A DNA stretch of 26,068 nt. Origin: CAZESH01 sp964514665. Its GTDB lineage: Bacteria; Bacillota; Bacilli; Paenibacillales; KCTC-25726. The notes below the pieces were generated by a model. The model worked only from the letters and a program-made list of their open reading frames with translations. It ran no database searches and was not told the DNA's origin. Position 1 is the stretch's first letter; every line of letters starts with the position of its first letter. The position numbers and the translations under genes are program-made. The stretch spans positions 1-26,068 of the forward strand of contig CAZESH010000023.1 of the NCBI GenBank assembly GCA_964514665.1. Direction: 5' to 3'. This document shows positions 8,290-15,351 of the stretch, piece after piece.

Positions 8290-9261
8290 CTATAATCTGA
8301 CCGTATCGATCATCATGATCAGGAACGTGATCATCAAGTAGTTGACCGAGAAAATGAAGTTTTTCTTCGCCCATTTCTCGTCGTTATCCGCTTTGAAACC
8401 GCTGATCGTCATGAACAGCCAGACTATCCCCATCAGCAAGGAAACCGTCAGGTAAATCCAGCCCACATAACCAAAGGTGTAAAGCAGCACCGAAGCCGGG
8501 ATCAGCAGAAAAATATACGGGATCATCTGCAGCTTCGTTCTTTTGACTCCTTTGACAACAGGAAGAATCATAAATCCGGCCTCCCTGTATTCCTCCTTGC
8601 GGCGAATGCCCAAAGACCAGAAATGCGGAGGCTGCCAAACAAAAAGGATGGCAAATAAGATCCAGGCTCCCGCGTCCATATGACCGGTGATCGCAGTATA
8701 TCCGATAATCGGCGGCATCGCTCCGGAGAACGACCCCATCACTGTACTGAGTGTCGATGTGCGTTTCAGCCAGGCCGTATAGATGATCACATAAACAAAC
8801 ATGCCGATCAGACCGAGCAATGCAGCCAGCCAGTTCACAAGCAGGAAGAGCGTAGACAACCCGATTACGCCAAGTATGATGCCGAATCTCAGTACCTGAT
8901 TTGGCTGCAAACGACCGGACGGAAGCGGCCTGTGGCTTGTTCTCTCCATTTTTTGATCCAAATCTCTGTCTAAATAATTATTAAAAACACAAGACGATGC
9001 CATGACGAAAGTTGTTCCGATCAGCATATATGCTAAAAGCACCCAGTTTATGCTCCAGTGAGAAGCCAACCAAAATCCCCCAAACGCTGCAATCATATTG
9101 GAACGAAGGATGCCCGGTTTGGTCAGCTGGATGTAGTCCTTCCAGCTTGCCCGCTGTTTCGTGGACACTACCGAATCGGAGATGGCCTCAGAGGAAGCTT
9201 GAAAACTCAACAGCTGTTTGTCCACTTGATTATATATCCCCCTTAAAGTTAAGAGATCCAT
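8290..9261 (-). CDS. ctaB: protohaem IX farnesyltransferase (haem O synthase)
   Basis: An integral membrane prenyltransferase of the UbiA family that adds a farnesyl group to haem B to give haem O for terminal oxidases. The signature NNYLDRDLDQKMERTSHRPL at 94-113 contains the Asp-rich prenyl diphosphate site, and about eight to nine membrane segments follow. The C-terminal half keeps the WQPPHFWSL motif typical of CyoE/CtaB. The ATG at 9261 has only a weak ribosome binding site. An in-frame GTG at 9225 has AAGGGGG 12 nt upstream, so the protein may have 311 rather than 323 residues. No ctaA or oxidase genes are next to it. A clear sigma-A promoter lies upstream at 9348-9376. Confidence 0.93.
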   Translation of the reverse strand: MDLLTLRGIYNQVDKQLLSFQASSEAISDSVVSTKQRASWKDYIQLTKPGILRSNMIAAFGGFWLASHWSINWVLLAYMLIGTTFVMASSCVFNNYLDRDLDQKMERTSHRPLPSGRLQPNQVLRFGIILGVIGLSTLFLLVNWLAALLGLIGMFVYVIIYTAWLKRTSTLSTVMGSFSGAMPPIIGYTAITGHMDAGAWILFAILFVWQPPHFWSLGIRRKEEYREAGFMILPVVKGVKRTKLQMIPYIFLLIPASVLLYTFGYVGWIYLTVSLLMGIVWLFMTISGFKADNDEKWAKKNFIFSVNYLMITFLIMMIDTVRL

Positions 9262-9347
9262 TCACATCTATATAGTAACCCTTCCCCGATTGAACAAGAG
9301 CATGCAATGATCTGTGAAAAAAATCGCTTGTTTTCAATTTCTACCTT

Positions 9348-9376
9348 ATCATAACAACCCCATTGCCATTTGACAA
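9348..9376 (-). promoter_or_regulatory. sigma-A promoter of ctaB
   Basis: On the minus strand TTGTCA (9376-9371) and TATGAT (9353-9348) are separated by exactly 17 nt, each with five of six consensus bases. Transcription would start near 9341, giving a leader of about 80 nt to the ATG at 9261 or 115 nt to the GTG at 9225. Confidence 0.65.
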
Positions 9377-9451
9377 TGTTCGAAGCCGGTGTTCATAAAA
9401 TTGTCGCTTTATCCGTGCCAATACAGTGAGAAAATTCCTTGACACTAATCG

Positions 9452-9480
9452 TCACAAACTGCCGCCTACTCCAATACACT
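9452..9480 (+). promoter_or_regulatory. possible sigma-E promoter of gerQ
   Basis: AATACACT at 9473-9480 matches seven of eight bases of the sigma-E -10 consensus CATACAMT, with TCACAAA 14 nt upstream as a poor -35 (four of seven). A second candidate lies further upstream: CAATGTT at 9374 and CATAAAAT at 9394-9401, with a 13-nt spacer. gerQ is a mother-cell gene in Bacillus, which motivates the search. Neither site is certain. Confidence 0.3.
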
Positions 9481-9526
9481 GTTACTATGGATATTGGCCT
9501 AATCCATTGAATGGAAAAAGTTGACT

Positions 9527-9576
9527 GTCACGTAGTATTCCCGGGTGCGCGAACGGGAACACTGCCCGGGCGTGAC
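9527..9576 (+). repeat. inverted repeat / hairpin in the gerQ leader
   Basis: GTCACG (9527-9532) and CCCGGG (9540-9545) can pair with CCCGGG (9565-9570) and CGTGAC (9571-9576). An alternative stem inside uses TTCCCG and CGGGAA around GGTGCGCGAA. The two folds exclude each other. No T-run follows. It is the most structured part of the 354-bp gap between ctaB and gerQ, which otherwise holds only promoter-like sites. Confidence 0.5.
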
Positions 9577-9615
9577 TGAAAAAGGCGAATACGGAAAGGA
9601 AGATGTGAAACATTT

Positions 9616-10032
9616 ATGATGAACAATCCTTACCAAAAAGTAAATCCATACGGTTATCAGAATCCTGCGTATCCCCCGCCGAGCCCATACGGCATGTATC
9701 CACAAGGGGTTCCCTCCGGCGGCATGGCACCATCTCCAGGCATCATCGGCGAGATGCCCACTCCCTCGGGACTGCTGCCGCTTGAGCAATCGTACATTGA
9801 AAACATCCTGCGGCTTAACATCGGCAAAACTGCAACCATTTACATGACCTACGAGAACAATACGCAGTGGAATGCCAAAATCTTCAAGGGAAGACTGGAA
9901 GCGGCGGGACGCGATCACATTATCATCAGCGATCCGCAAACCGGAATGAGGACGCTGCTGTTGATGGTGAACCTTGATTATATTACATTTGAGGGCGAAT
10001 TAAAATACACCTACACCTATGGCGGAAGGTAA
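9616..10032 (+). CDS. gerQ: spore coat protein GerQ
   Basis: A 138-residue protein with a Pro/Tyr/Gly-rich N-terminal third (NPYGYQNPAYPPPSPYGMYP) and a conserved C-terminal domain from about residue 52 (LPLEQSYIENILRLNIGK), ending EGELKYTYTYGGR. This layout is that of GerQ (YwdL). In Bacillus GerQ is a spore coat protein needed to localise the cortex hydrolase CwlJ and is cross-linked by the transglutaminase Tgl. The ATG at 9616 follows GGAAAGGAAG at about 14 nt. A second ATG three bases downstream could also be used. No cwlJ gene is adjacent. A long stem-loop terminator follows directly, so the gene appears monocistronic. Confidence 0.92.
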   Translation: MMNNPYQKVNPYGYQNPAYPPPSPYGMYPQGVPSGGMAPSPGIIGEMPTPSGLLPLEQSYIENILRLNIGKTATIYMTYENNTQWNAKIFKGRLEAAGRDHIIISDPQTGMRTLLLMVNLDYITFEGELKYTYTYGGR

Positions 10033-10035
10033 TGC

Positions 10036-10093
10036 AAAAAGGCTGGAAACGCCGGAAGCTTGACAAAGCTTGCGCGCATTTTCTGCCTTTTTT
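10036..10093 (+). terminator. intrinsic terminator of gerQ
   Basis: AAAAAGGC (10036-10043) pairs with GCCTTTTTT (10085-10093). An imperfect inner stem is closed by the inverted AAGCTT copies at 10055 and 10066. The stem ends in a run of T, four bases after the gerQ stop. Confidence 0.75.
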
Positions 10094-10196
10094 CGTTCTT
10101 GGCCTTTTTCTCCTCCCAAGATTTATTTTTAACTGAAAAGTGGTAAAATAATAAGAAGAACAACAAATAATCTAACAACAGCTTGGAGGAGATTTA

Positions 10197-11183
10197 TTGG
10201 ATACCGGAACTCATCTTGTCGTAGGCTTCGGTTTGGCCGGGCTCGCTTATGTCGATCCCCTTATCGCTGCACACAGTACAGCGGCCACAGCTGTATTGAT
10301 CGGAACCGTTATCGGCTCCCAGGCTCCAGATTTTGACAGCCTGCTTCGTTTGAAAAGCAATGCCGCCTATATAAAAAACCATCGCGGCATCACGCACTCC
10401 CTGCCGTTTCTGGGAATATGGACGATTCTTATTACATTGTTTTTGAATCTCGCTTTCCCTGCAGCGCCGCTTTTGCATGTTGCAGGCTGGGTATTTGCAG
10501 CGGTCGCGCTCCATGTATTCAGCGACTTGTTCAATACTTACGGTACCCAAGCGTTACGTCCGTTGACGGAACGCTGGATCTCATGGAATATCATCCATAT
10601 ATTCGATCCGTTCATTTTTATCTCGCACATTATCGGCATTCTCATGTGGTCGCTCCACTTGGCTTCTCCCGCTTACATTTTCACAACCGTATACGCCCTG
10701 CTTGTTTTGTATTACGTCTGGCGGACTTTGGCGCACGCGAAATTGCAGCGAAGCCTCCCCCTAAAGGACAAAAATCATCTTCCCGGCGAGCGCTATACAC
10801 TCATTCCCACGGTGCATCTTAATGCTTGGAATGTAGTAAAACAAAAAGCGGACGGAAGTTTTATGCTCGGTGAATGCAAAAATGAACAATTGAGTTGGAT
10901 CGACTCGGCCGTTTGCGACATCCATCCCGCCGTCGAGATATCCAAAAAGCATACGGTGATTGCTTCCTTTCTGTATTTCAGCTCCTTTGCCTGCGCGGAG
11001 GTCAAAGAACACGGCTGGGGTTTTGAAGTGCGCTGGATGGATGTCCGTTACCGCCATCGCAAGCAGTACCCTTTCGTTGCAGTCCTGCTGATGGACCATA
11101 AGATGGAGCCGCTCGATTCTTATGTCGGCTGGTTGAGCGACTCGCGTTTGGAGAAAAAGCTGCGGGTGGACTTGTTGAGCTGA
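10197..11183 (+). CDS. membrane-bound metal-dependent hydrolase, YfhP/YdjM-like
   Basis: A 328-residue protein with an N-terminal integral membrane domain of the YdjM/DUF457 family (LexA-regulated, predicted metal-dependent hydrolase). The conserved polar residues are present: His6 in GTHLVVG, Asp45 and Asp47 in APDFDS, HRGITHS at 62-68, His106 and Asp110 in ALHVFSD, and Asp137 in IFDPF. These would form a metal site in or near the membrane. The soluble C-terminal part (about 185-328) resembles that of Bacillus YfhP. The start is TTG at 10197 after GGAGGAG (10185-10191). An extended -10 box TGGTAAAAT lies at 10141-10149. The substrate is unknown. Confidence 0.82.
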   Translation: MDTGTHLVVGFGLAGLAYVDPLIAAHSTAATAVLIGTVIGSQAPDFDSLLRLKSNAAYIKNHRGITHSLPFLGIWTILITLFLNLAFPAAPLLHVAGWVFAAVALHVFSDLFNTYGTQALRPLTERWISWNIIHIFDPFIFISHIIGILMWSLHLASPAYIFTTVYALLVLYYVWRTLAHAKLQRSLPLKDKNHLPGERYTLIPTVHLNAWNVVKQKADGSFMLGECKNEQLSWIDSAVCDIHPAVEISKKHTVIASFLYFSSFACAEVKEHGWGFEVRWMDVRYRHRKQYPFVAVLLMDHKMEPLDSYVGWLSDSRLEKKLRVDLLS

Positions 11184-11222
11184 CCTCTTTTTTACGGTAT
11201 GATACGCTTTGAGGTGAATGCA

Positions 11223-11408
11223 TTGAGCAAACGACTGGCCCTTTTATTTTCCGTCATCGGCATTATGCTGTTAGCCGCAATCGGCATTTCGCTAAGCTTT
11301 GACAATCTGCTTTTGGCCGGAGCTTTTTCCCTTGCCGCGCTGGTATTTATCGGATTCGGCTTCGTGCTGAAGGCCAAGATCCGAAAACGAAATCAAAGCA
11401 AACCGTAA
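11223..11408 (+). CDS. small two-helix membrane protein, YlaF-like (DUF5325)
   Basis: A 61-residue protein starting MSKRLALLFS, with two hydrophobic helices (about 5-23 and 27-48) and a basic tail, KAKIRKRNQSKP. It resembles the small Bacillus protein YlaF. I chose the TTG at 11223 because GAGGTGA lies five bases upstream. An ATG at 11199, in frame, is preceded only by a T-run and ACGG and lies in a likely -10 region (GGTATGATAC). The gene lies 39 bp after the YfhP-like gene and ends just before a strong bidirectional terminator. The function is unknown. Confidence 0.7.
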   Translation: MSKRLALLFSVIGIMLLAAIGISLSFDNLLLAGAFSLAALVFIGFGFVLKAKIRKRNQSKP

Positions 11409-11414
11409 AAAATC

Positions 11415-11460
11415 AACAAACCTCAAAATCCGCTTTAGAGCGGGTGAGGTTTGTTTTTTT
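11415..11460 (+). terminator. bidirectional terminator between the YlaF-like gene and trpS
   Basis: AACAAACCTCA (11415-11425) pairs perfectly with TGAGGTTTGTT (11445-11455). A second inner stem is CCGCT/AGCGG with loop TTAG. T-runs on the plus side (to 11460) and A-runs on the other side let it stop the convergent trpS transcripts as well. Confidence 0.88.
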
Positions 11461-11490
11461 CCGCAAGCCTTTGCCCCGGCTTTTATCCGC

Positions 11491-12474
11491 TTACTTGGCC
11501 AAAAAGCCCATTTTTTGCTTGACCTGATCCAATGTTTGATTGGCGACCTCAGCAGCTCTTTCCGCGCCGCTGCGCAAAAACTCGATGATTTGTCCGGAAG
11601 CGCGAATTTCTTTATACTTTTCTTGGATCGGCTCCAGAACGGCCACGACTTGCTCGGCCAGGTCCTTCTTGAATTGTCCATAGCCCAGCCCCGCATACCG
11701 CTCCTCGATTTGTCGCACGCTCATATTCGCGCACTGCGCATAAATACTGATTAAATTGCTTACTTCAGGCTTTTCCGCAGGATCGTATCGGATATCCCTG
11801 CCGGAATCGGTCGTCGCCCTGCTGATTTTCTTGCGGATTTCGTCCGGCGAGTCCAGCATCGCGATGTAGCTTCCCGGATTGGGGTTGCTCTTGCTCATCT
11901 TGTTCGAAGCATCGTCCAGCGACATGATGCGCGCCCCCACCTCCGGAATATAAGGGTCGGGAACAGTAAAATAATCGCCGTAACGATGATTGAAACGTTG
12001 GGCAATGTCTCTCGTCAACTCCAAATGCTGCTTTTGATCGTCCCCTACCGGTACCAAATCCGCATTGTAGATCATGATATCCGCGGCCATCAAGGACGGA
12101 TAAACGAACAAACCCGCACCCACCGAGTCCTTACCCTGCGATTTATCTTTAAACTGGGTCATCCGTTCCAATTCTCCCATATAAGTCAGTGTCGTCAAAA
12201 TCCACCCCAGCTCTGCATGGGCGGGAACGTGCGATTGCACGAATACGCGGGATTTGAGCGGATCTATGCCGGAAGCTATGAACAGCGCCGCAACGGACTC
12301 CGTATGTTCTCTTAACGCTTCGGGCTGCTGCGGAACGGTAATCGCATGCAGATCTACCACCATAAAATAGCATTCATGCGTATGCTGCAATTTCACGAAA
12401 TTTTCAATCGCACCGATGTAGTTTCCAAGCGTCAGCTGCCCGCTGGGCTGTATGCCGGAAAGCACTCTCTTCAT
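11491..12474 (-). CDS. trpS: tryptophanyl-tRNA synthetase
   Basis: A 327-residue class Ic aminoacyl-tRNA synthetase that charges tRNA-Trp. The HIGH-equivalent motif is in QPSGQLTLGNYIGA near the N-terminus, VGDDQKQHLELTRDIA follows mid-protein, and the KMSKS loop is NKMSKSNP at about 191-198. Two ATG codons lie close together, at 12480 and 12474. AAGGAGG ends only three bases before the first and nine before the second, so I prefer 12474. It is expressed from a sigma-A promoter through a T-box leader with a UGG specifier, so uncharged tRNA-Trp should raise expression. It is monocistronic and ends at a shared terminator. Confidence 0.96.
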   Translation of the reverse strand: MKRVLSGIQPSGQLTLGNYIGAIENFVKLQHTHECYFMVVDLHAITVPQQPEALREHTESVAALFIASGIDPLKSRVFVQSHVPAHAELGWILTTLTYMGELERMTQFKDKSQGKDSVGAGLFVYPSLMAADIMIYNADLVPVGDDQKQHLELTRDIAQRFNHRYGDYFTVPDPYIPEVGARIMSLDDASNKMSKSNPNPGSYIAMLDSPDEIRKKISRATTDSGRDIRYDPAEKPEVSNLISIYAQCANMSVRQIEERYAGLGYGQFKKDLAEQVVAVLEPIQEKYKEIRASGQIIEFLRSGAERAAEVANQTLDQVKQKMGFLAK

Positions 12475-12512
12475 TTTCATTTCCTCCTTCGATTGTTTAG
12501 CTTTAACGAAAC

Positions 12513-12787
12513 AAAAAAAGCCTTCCGTCAGAAGGGACGAAAGGCCGTGGTACCACCCTAATTCATTCTTGAAAACGTTTAGGCGGCTTCCAAGAATCTC
12601 AGAATCCTGTAACGGGGATCAATCGTGCAGTCTACTGGGTTAAAAAAAATCGATTCATAACCGTTCAACGTTAAGCTCGGGGATCCATTCGGGAATTTGC
12701 GCATACCGGTTTTCAGCGGCCACCGGCTCTCTGCAATGCAATCAAACTCGCTACTTGTTCCCGTCTCGGCTGGTGCTGTATTTCGTT
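12513..12787 (-). promoter_or_regulatory. tRNA-Trp T-box leader of trpS
   Basis: On the minus strand the 14-base T-box sequence GGGTGGTACCACGG is at 12558-12545. It is followed by a terminator hairpin with a T-run (12545-12513; the strand reads GACGGAAGGCTTTTTTT at its end). Stem I contains AGAGAGCCGGTGG, typical of T-box RNAs, and a specifier loop GAATGGATC with the codon TGG at 12687-12685, matching tRNA-Trp. Uncharged tRNA would pair with the T-box bulge and favour the antiterminator. The 5' end is inferred from the promoter at 12794-12821. Confidence 0.92.
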
Positions 12788-12793
12788 GGTATT

Positions 12794-12821
12794 ATTATAC
12801 CCGGATCAGCCGGATTGTCAA
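12794..12821 (-). promoter_or_regulatory. sigma-A promoter of the trpS T-box transcript
   Basis: On the minus strand perfect TTGACA (12821-12816) and perfect TATAAT (12799-12794) boxes are separated by 16 nt. Transcription would start near 12787, giving a leader of about 310 nt before trpS. Confidence 0.85.
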
Positions 12822-12889
12822 ACCCAAACTTAGAATAGCGATCTACTCTCACATTACATTTCTATGGTTGCAATTTCCAATTGATTTAA

Positions 12890-12919
12890 AGAGTATTCTA
12901 AGATTTTTGGTTCATAATA
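12890..12919 (+). promoter_or_regulatory. sigma-G-like promoter of the SASP gene
   Basis: CATAATA at 12913-12919 matches the sigma-G -10 consensus CATnnTA. AGAGTA at 12890-12895, 17 nt upstream, is a moderate -35 (four of six against TGAATA). SASP genes are transcribed by sigma-G in the forespore, which supports the assignment. Confidence 0.55.
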
Positions 12920-12943
12920 GTTAGTGTCGAGGAGGTGATAAAG

Positions 12944-13165
12944 ATGGCACAAGGACAAAGTCGTTCCAGCAACACACTTGTAGTCCCTCAGGCAAACGCA
13001 GCTTTGGATCAGCTGAAATATGAAGTTGCTCAAGAATTGGGAATCCAAATTCCTCAAGACGGATACATGGGGTTTATGGCAACTAGAGATGCAGGCGCGA
13101 TCGGGGGGCACATCACCCGTCGTCTTGTACAAATGGCCGAGCAGCAGCTCGCAGGTCAAAGATAA
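12944..13165 (+). CDS. alpha/beta-type small acid-soluble spore protein
   Basis: A 73-residue DNA-binding spore protein that coats forespore DNA in the A-like form and protects it from UV and heat. The two conserved blocks of the family are clear: YEVAQELGIQIP at about 25-36, which includes the usual region cut by the germination protease GPR, and GYMGFMATRDAGAIGGHITR at about 39-58, followed by RLVQMAEQQL. The ATG at 12944 follows AGGAGGTGAT, a near-perfect ribosome binding site expected of a very highly expressed gene. A terminator follows 25 bp after the stop. Confidence 0.95.
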   Translation: MAQGQSRSSNTLVVPQANAALDQLKYEVAQELGIQIPQDGYMGFMATRDAGAIGGHITRRLVQMAEQQLAGQR

Positions 13166-13189
13166 TGTTTTTTCGAAACCTCTTTACGG

Positions 13190-13216
13190 AAAAGGTGGCA
13201 TCCGTCACCTTTTTTT
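13190..13216 (+). terminator. intrinsic terminator of the SASP gene
   Basis: AAAAGGTG (13190-13197) pairs with CACCTTTT (13206-13213) around GCATCCGT and runs into seven T. It lies 25 bp after the SASP stop. Confidence 0.85.
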
Positions 13217-13277
13217 GTGTTTGCAGCCGTCCATCCATCTAAGGGCCGAGAGCTGTAAGAAAGTCAGTTTTGAAGCT

Positions 13278-13329
13278 GTTTGAGGGGATAAAAGGAGATT
13301 GAGCGAGGCTTCCAATATCCCCCTCAAAC
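13278..13329 (-). repeat. inverted repeat downstream of the unknown 126-residue gene
   Basis: GTTTGAGGGGATA (13278-13290) is the reverse complement of TATCCCCCTCAAAC (13316-13329) apart from one extra C, with a 25-nt spacer. It lies between the convergent SASP and unknown genes. No T-run follows on either strand, so a terminator role is possible but not shown. Confidence 0.55.
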
Positions 13330-13353
13330 GCAGGTTTTGCCGTGACCATCCGG

Positions 13354-13734
13354 CTAAGGACGGATGATTTTGGTATTGAGCACGAGATTGGCCATGTTGT
13401 AATTGGATTCGAATTGATAGCTGGCAGACAACAGCCCTTTTCTGAGCGCAAATTCAAACCAGATTTCGCCATGCGTCCAATTTCTCTTGTGCTGCAGGCA
13501 TTCAATACCCATTTTGCGAAAAGCCTCCAGATGCTCCTCCGTCATTACCCTCCTTGCTCGGGAAGGCTCGGCGCCATCGTTTTCCACGGGATCGTGCTTG
13601 ATGCCGAATTTACCCACAATGTTGCTGCGGATTTGAATGAATACGACTCCAGAAGATAGATAGGCCAGTTCCTCCTTAATTTCCCTGAACACCAAATCCA
13701 CTTGTCGCGGCAAAGATATTTGGTGCAAATTCAC
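13354..13734 (-). CDS. conserved-looking protein of unknown function, 126 residues
   Basis: I do not recognise this family with certainty. The protein starts (as GTG at 13734) NLHQISLPRQVDLVFREIKE, is soluble, and has mixed alpha/beta character. Notable stretches are SSGVVFIQIRSNIVGKFGIK at about 27-46, an acidic/basic linker at 47-62, KRNWTHGEIWFEF near residues 83-95, and YQFESNYNMANLV near 106-118. I chose the GTG because AAAGGAGGG lies six bases upstream. The longer reading from 13836 has no such site. Normal-looking codon use and a strong ribosome binding site argue that it is a real gene. It is convergent with the SASP gene and divergent from the chemotaxis receptor. Confidence 0.75.
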   Translation of the reverse strand: MNLHQISLPRQVDLVFREIKEELAYLSSGVVFIQIRSNIVGKFGIKHDPVENDGAEPSRARRVMTEEHLEAFRKMGIECLQHKRNWTHGEIWFEFALRKGLLSASYQFESNYNMANLVLNTKIIRP

Positions 13735-13923
13735 TAAATTCCCTCCTTTTCGTTCACGATTTTCTGTTGTGCTGCAAAATAGGACTTCAGACTCATTATA
13801 AGTCGATTTTTTTTCCTTTACAACAAAAAAATACATTCTTATTCAAAATTATCCATAATCATGCATTATTCTCAGTTCGTTCCTCCGCAAAACAAGACAT
13901 CCATAGACCATTTTCTCAGTTGA

Positions 13924-13932
13924 TGCTATAAT
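13924..13932 (+). promoter_or_regulatory. extended -10 promoter of the chemotaxis receptor gene
   Basis: TATAAT at 13927-13932 is preceded by TGC, giving TGnTATAAT, about 49 bp upstream of the ATG. The -35 region is poor. No sigma-D (motility) promoter motif is seen. Confidence 0.5.
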
Positions 13933-13980
13933 TTCTATGTGCAAAGATTCCCAAATAAAACTGACAAAGGGGAACAAGAT

Positions 13981-15240
13981 ATGAATTGGATAAATGCTCA
14001 ATCTTTCAAAAGAAAGCTTCAAATGGGTTGCTATTCTTTAATTGCTGTTTACTCTTTAATCGCACTCGTGTTCATTCTGACATCCAGCATCAATCATTTC
14101 ATCGGACTGATCATTTTGCTCGCACTCATTGCCGCCAGTGTGCCCTTTGTTTTACTTCTTGAAAAAGCGCTTACAGAACCGATTGAAAATTTAACAAGAG
14201 CGGCCACCAGAATCGCTCAAGGGGATTTCACCCAAAAGGTGGATAATCAAGCCAACGATTCCATCGGACAGCTGGCCATTTCCTTTAACAAAATGATGGA
14301 CAAGCTGCGGGAGATTTTGAATGGTACAACAACCATTTCCAAGCACGTGGCCGATACAAGCAAAGATATTTTCTTCAAAAATCAAAACCTTAAAGACGTA
14401 ATCGGACAGGTTACATTATCCACCGGCGAGCTTGCTGCAGGAGCATCGCAAATTTCCGAAGAAGTCGGTCATATGTCCAGTTCAATCAAGGACATCGAGG
14501 GAAAAGTGACCAACTATGCCCGCTCCTCCCAGGAGATGAGCGCCCGCTCCGAGAATACCGTACAATTGGTCGACAAAGGCCGCAAAGCGGTGGAAAGCCA
14601 AAGCGAAGGCATGAGGAAGAACGTCGAGGCTACCGAGGTTGTTTCCAAAACGATCGAAGAGCTTGCCCAACAAGCGCAGGGCATTAATAAAATCACCAAA
14701 ACGATATCGGAAATAGCCGAGCAAACCAACCTGCTCTCCCTGAACGCCTCAATTGAAGCAGCCCGTGCCGGAGAACACGGAAGGGGCTTTGCCGTTGTTG
14801 CCCAAGAGGTGCGCAAGCTTGCAGAGGAATCAACCAATTCAACGCGCGAGGTTTTTACTCTGGTGCATCGTATCGAACAAGGCATCCAAGAGGCAATCGA
14901 AAACATCAACACCAATCAAGAAATCGTCAAAATTCAAAATGATCTGATCCATGAAACAGAGAAGGTATTTACGGAAATCGTATCCAGCGTCAAATTCATT
15001 ACCGAAGAGATATACGGGTTTGCCCAAGAGAGCAGCGTGATGCTGCAGAACGCCCAGCAAATTTCCTCAACCATCGAGAACATTTCGGCGATTACCGAAC
15101 AGTCCGCTGCCGGAACCGAGCAGGTTTCCGCTGCGATGAACGAACAGATATCAGCCGTGAACGCCATGGTCCTGCAAGCGGAGCAAATGACGAAAATGGT
15201 GACGCAATTGCAGCAAACGATGCAAATTATCAAGCTTTGA
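13981..15240 (+). CDS. methyl-accepting chemotaxis protein without an extracytoplasmic sensor domain
   Basis: A 419-residue receptor-like protein. Two membrane helices (about 16-35 and 39-60) are joined by only a few residues, so there is no room for an external ligand domain. A HAMP domain follows (about 60-113, with EPIENLTRAATRIAQGDF), then a long coiled-coil signalling domain. The hairpin tip that binds CheA and CheW is EQTNLLSLNASIEAARAGEH, with GRGFAVVAQEVRKLAEES after it (about 247-284). The domain ends at Leu419 without a CheR-binding pentapeptide. I chose ATG 13981 because AAAGGGGAA lies just upstream. A GTG at 13939 lacks such a site. It could sense membrane or cytoplasmic state, or partner with another sensor. 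Confidence 0.92.
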   Translation: MNWINAQSFKRKLQMGCYSLIAVYSLIALVFILTSSINHFIGLIILLALIAASVPFVLLLEKALTEPIENLTRAATRIAQGDFTQKVDNQANDSIGQLAISFNKMMDKLREILNGTTTISKHVADTSKDIFFKNQNLKDVIGQVTLSTGELAAGASQISEEVGHMSSSIKDIEGKVTNYARSSQEMSARSENTVQLVDKGRKAVESQSEGMRKNVEATEVVSKTIEELAQQAQGINKITKTISEIAEQTNLLSLNASIEAARAGEHGRGFAVVAQEVRKLAEESTNSTREVFTLVHRIEQGIQEAIENINTNQEIVKIQNDLIHETEKVFTEIVSSVKFITEEIYGFAQESSVMLQNAQQISSTIENISAITEQSAAGTEQVSAAMNEQISAVNAMVLQAEQMTKMVTQLQQTMQIIKL

Positions 15241-15283
15241 TTGAAATCAGTTCAACTTAATAAAACAACGTACATATGGGATT

Positions 15284-15331
15284 AAAAAGAACCTTCAGTT
15301 CCACTTTCATCGTGGTTTTGAAGGTTCTTTT
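15284..15331 (+). terminator. terminator after the chemotaxis receptor gene
   Basis: AAAAGAACCTTCA (15285-15297) pairs with TGAAGGTTCTTTT (15319-15331), with an inner stem CCAC/GTGG. The A- and T-rich arms on both sides allow it to act in both directions and stop the convergent pepF transcript too. Confidence 0.85.
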
Positions 15332-15351
15332 GCATCAGCCCCTCGCGGGGG

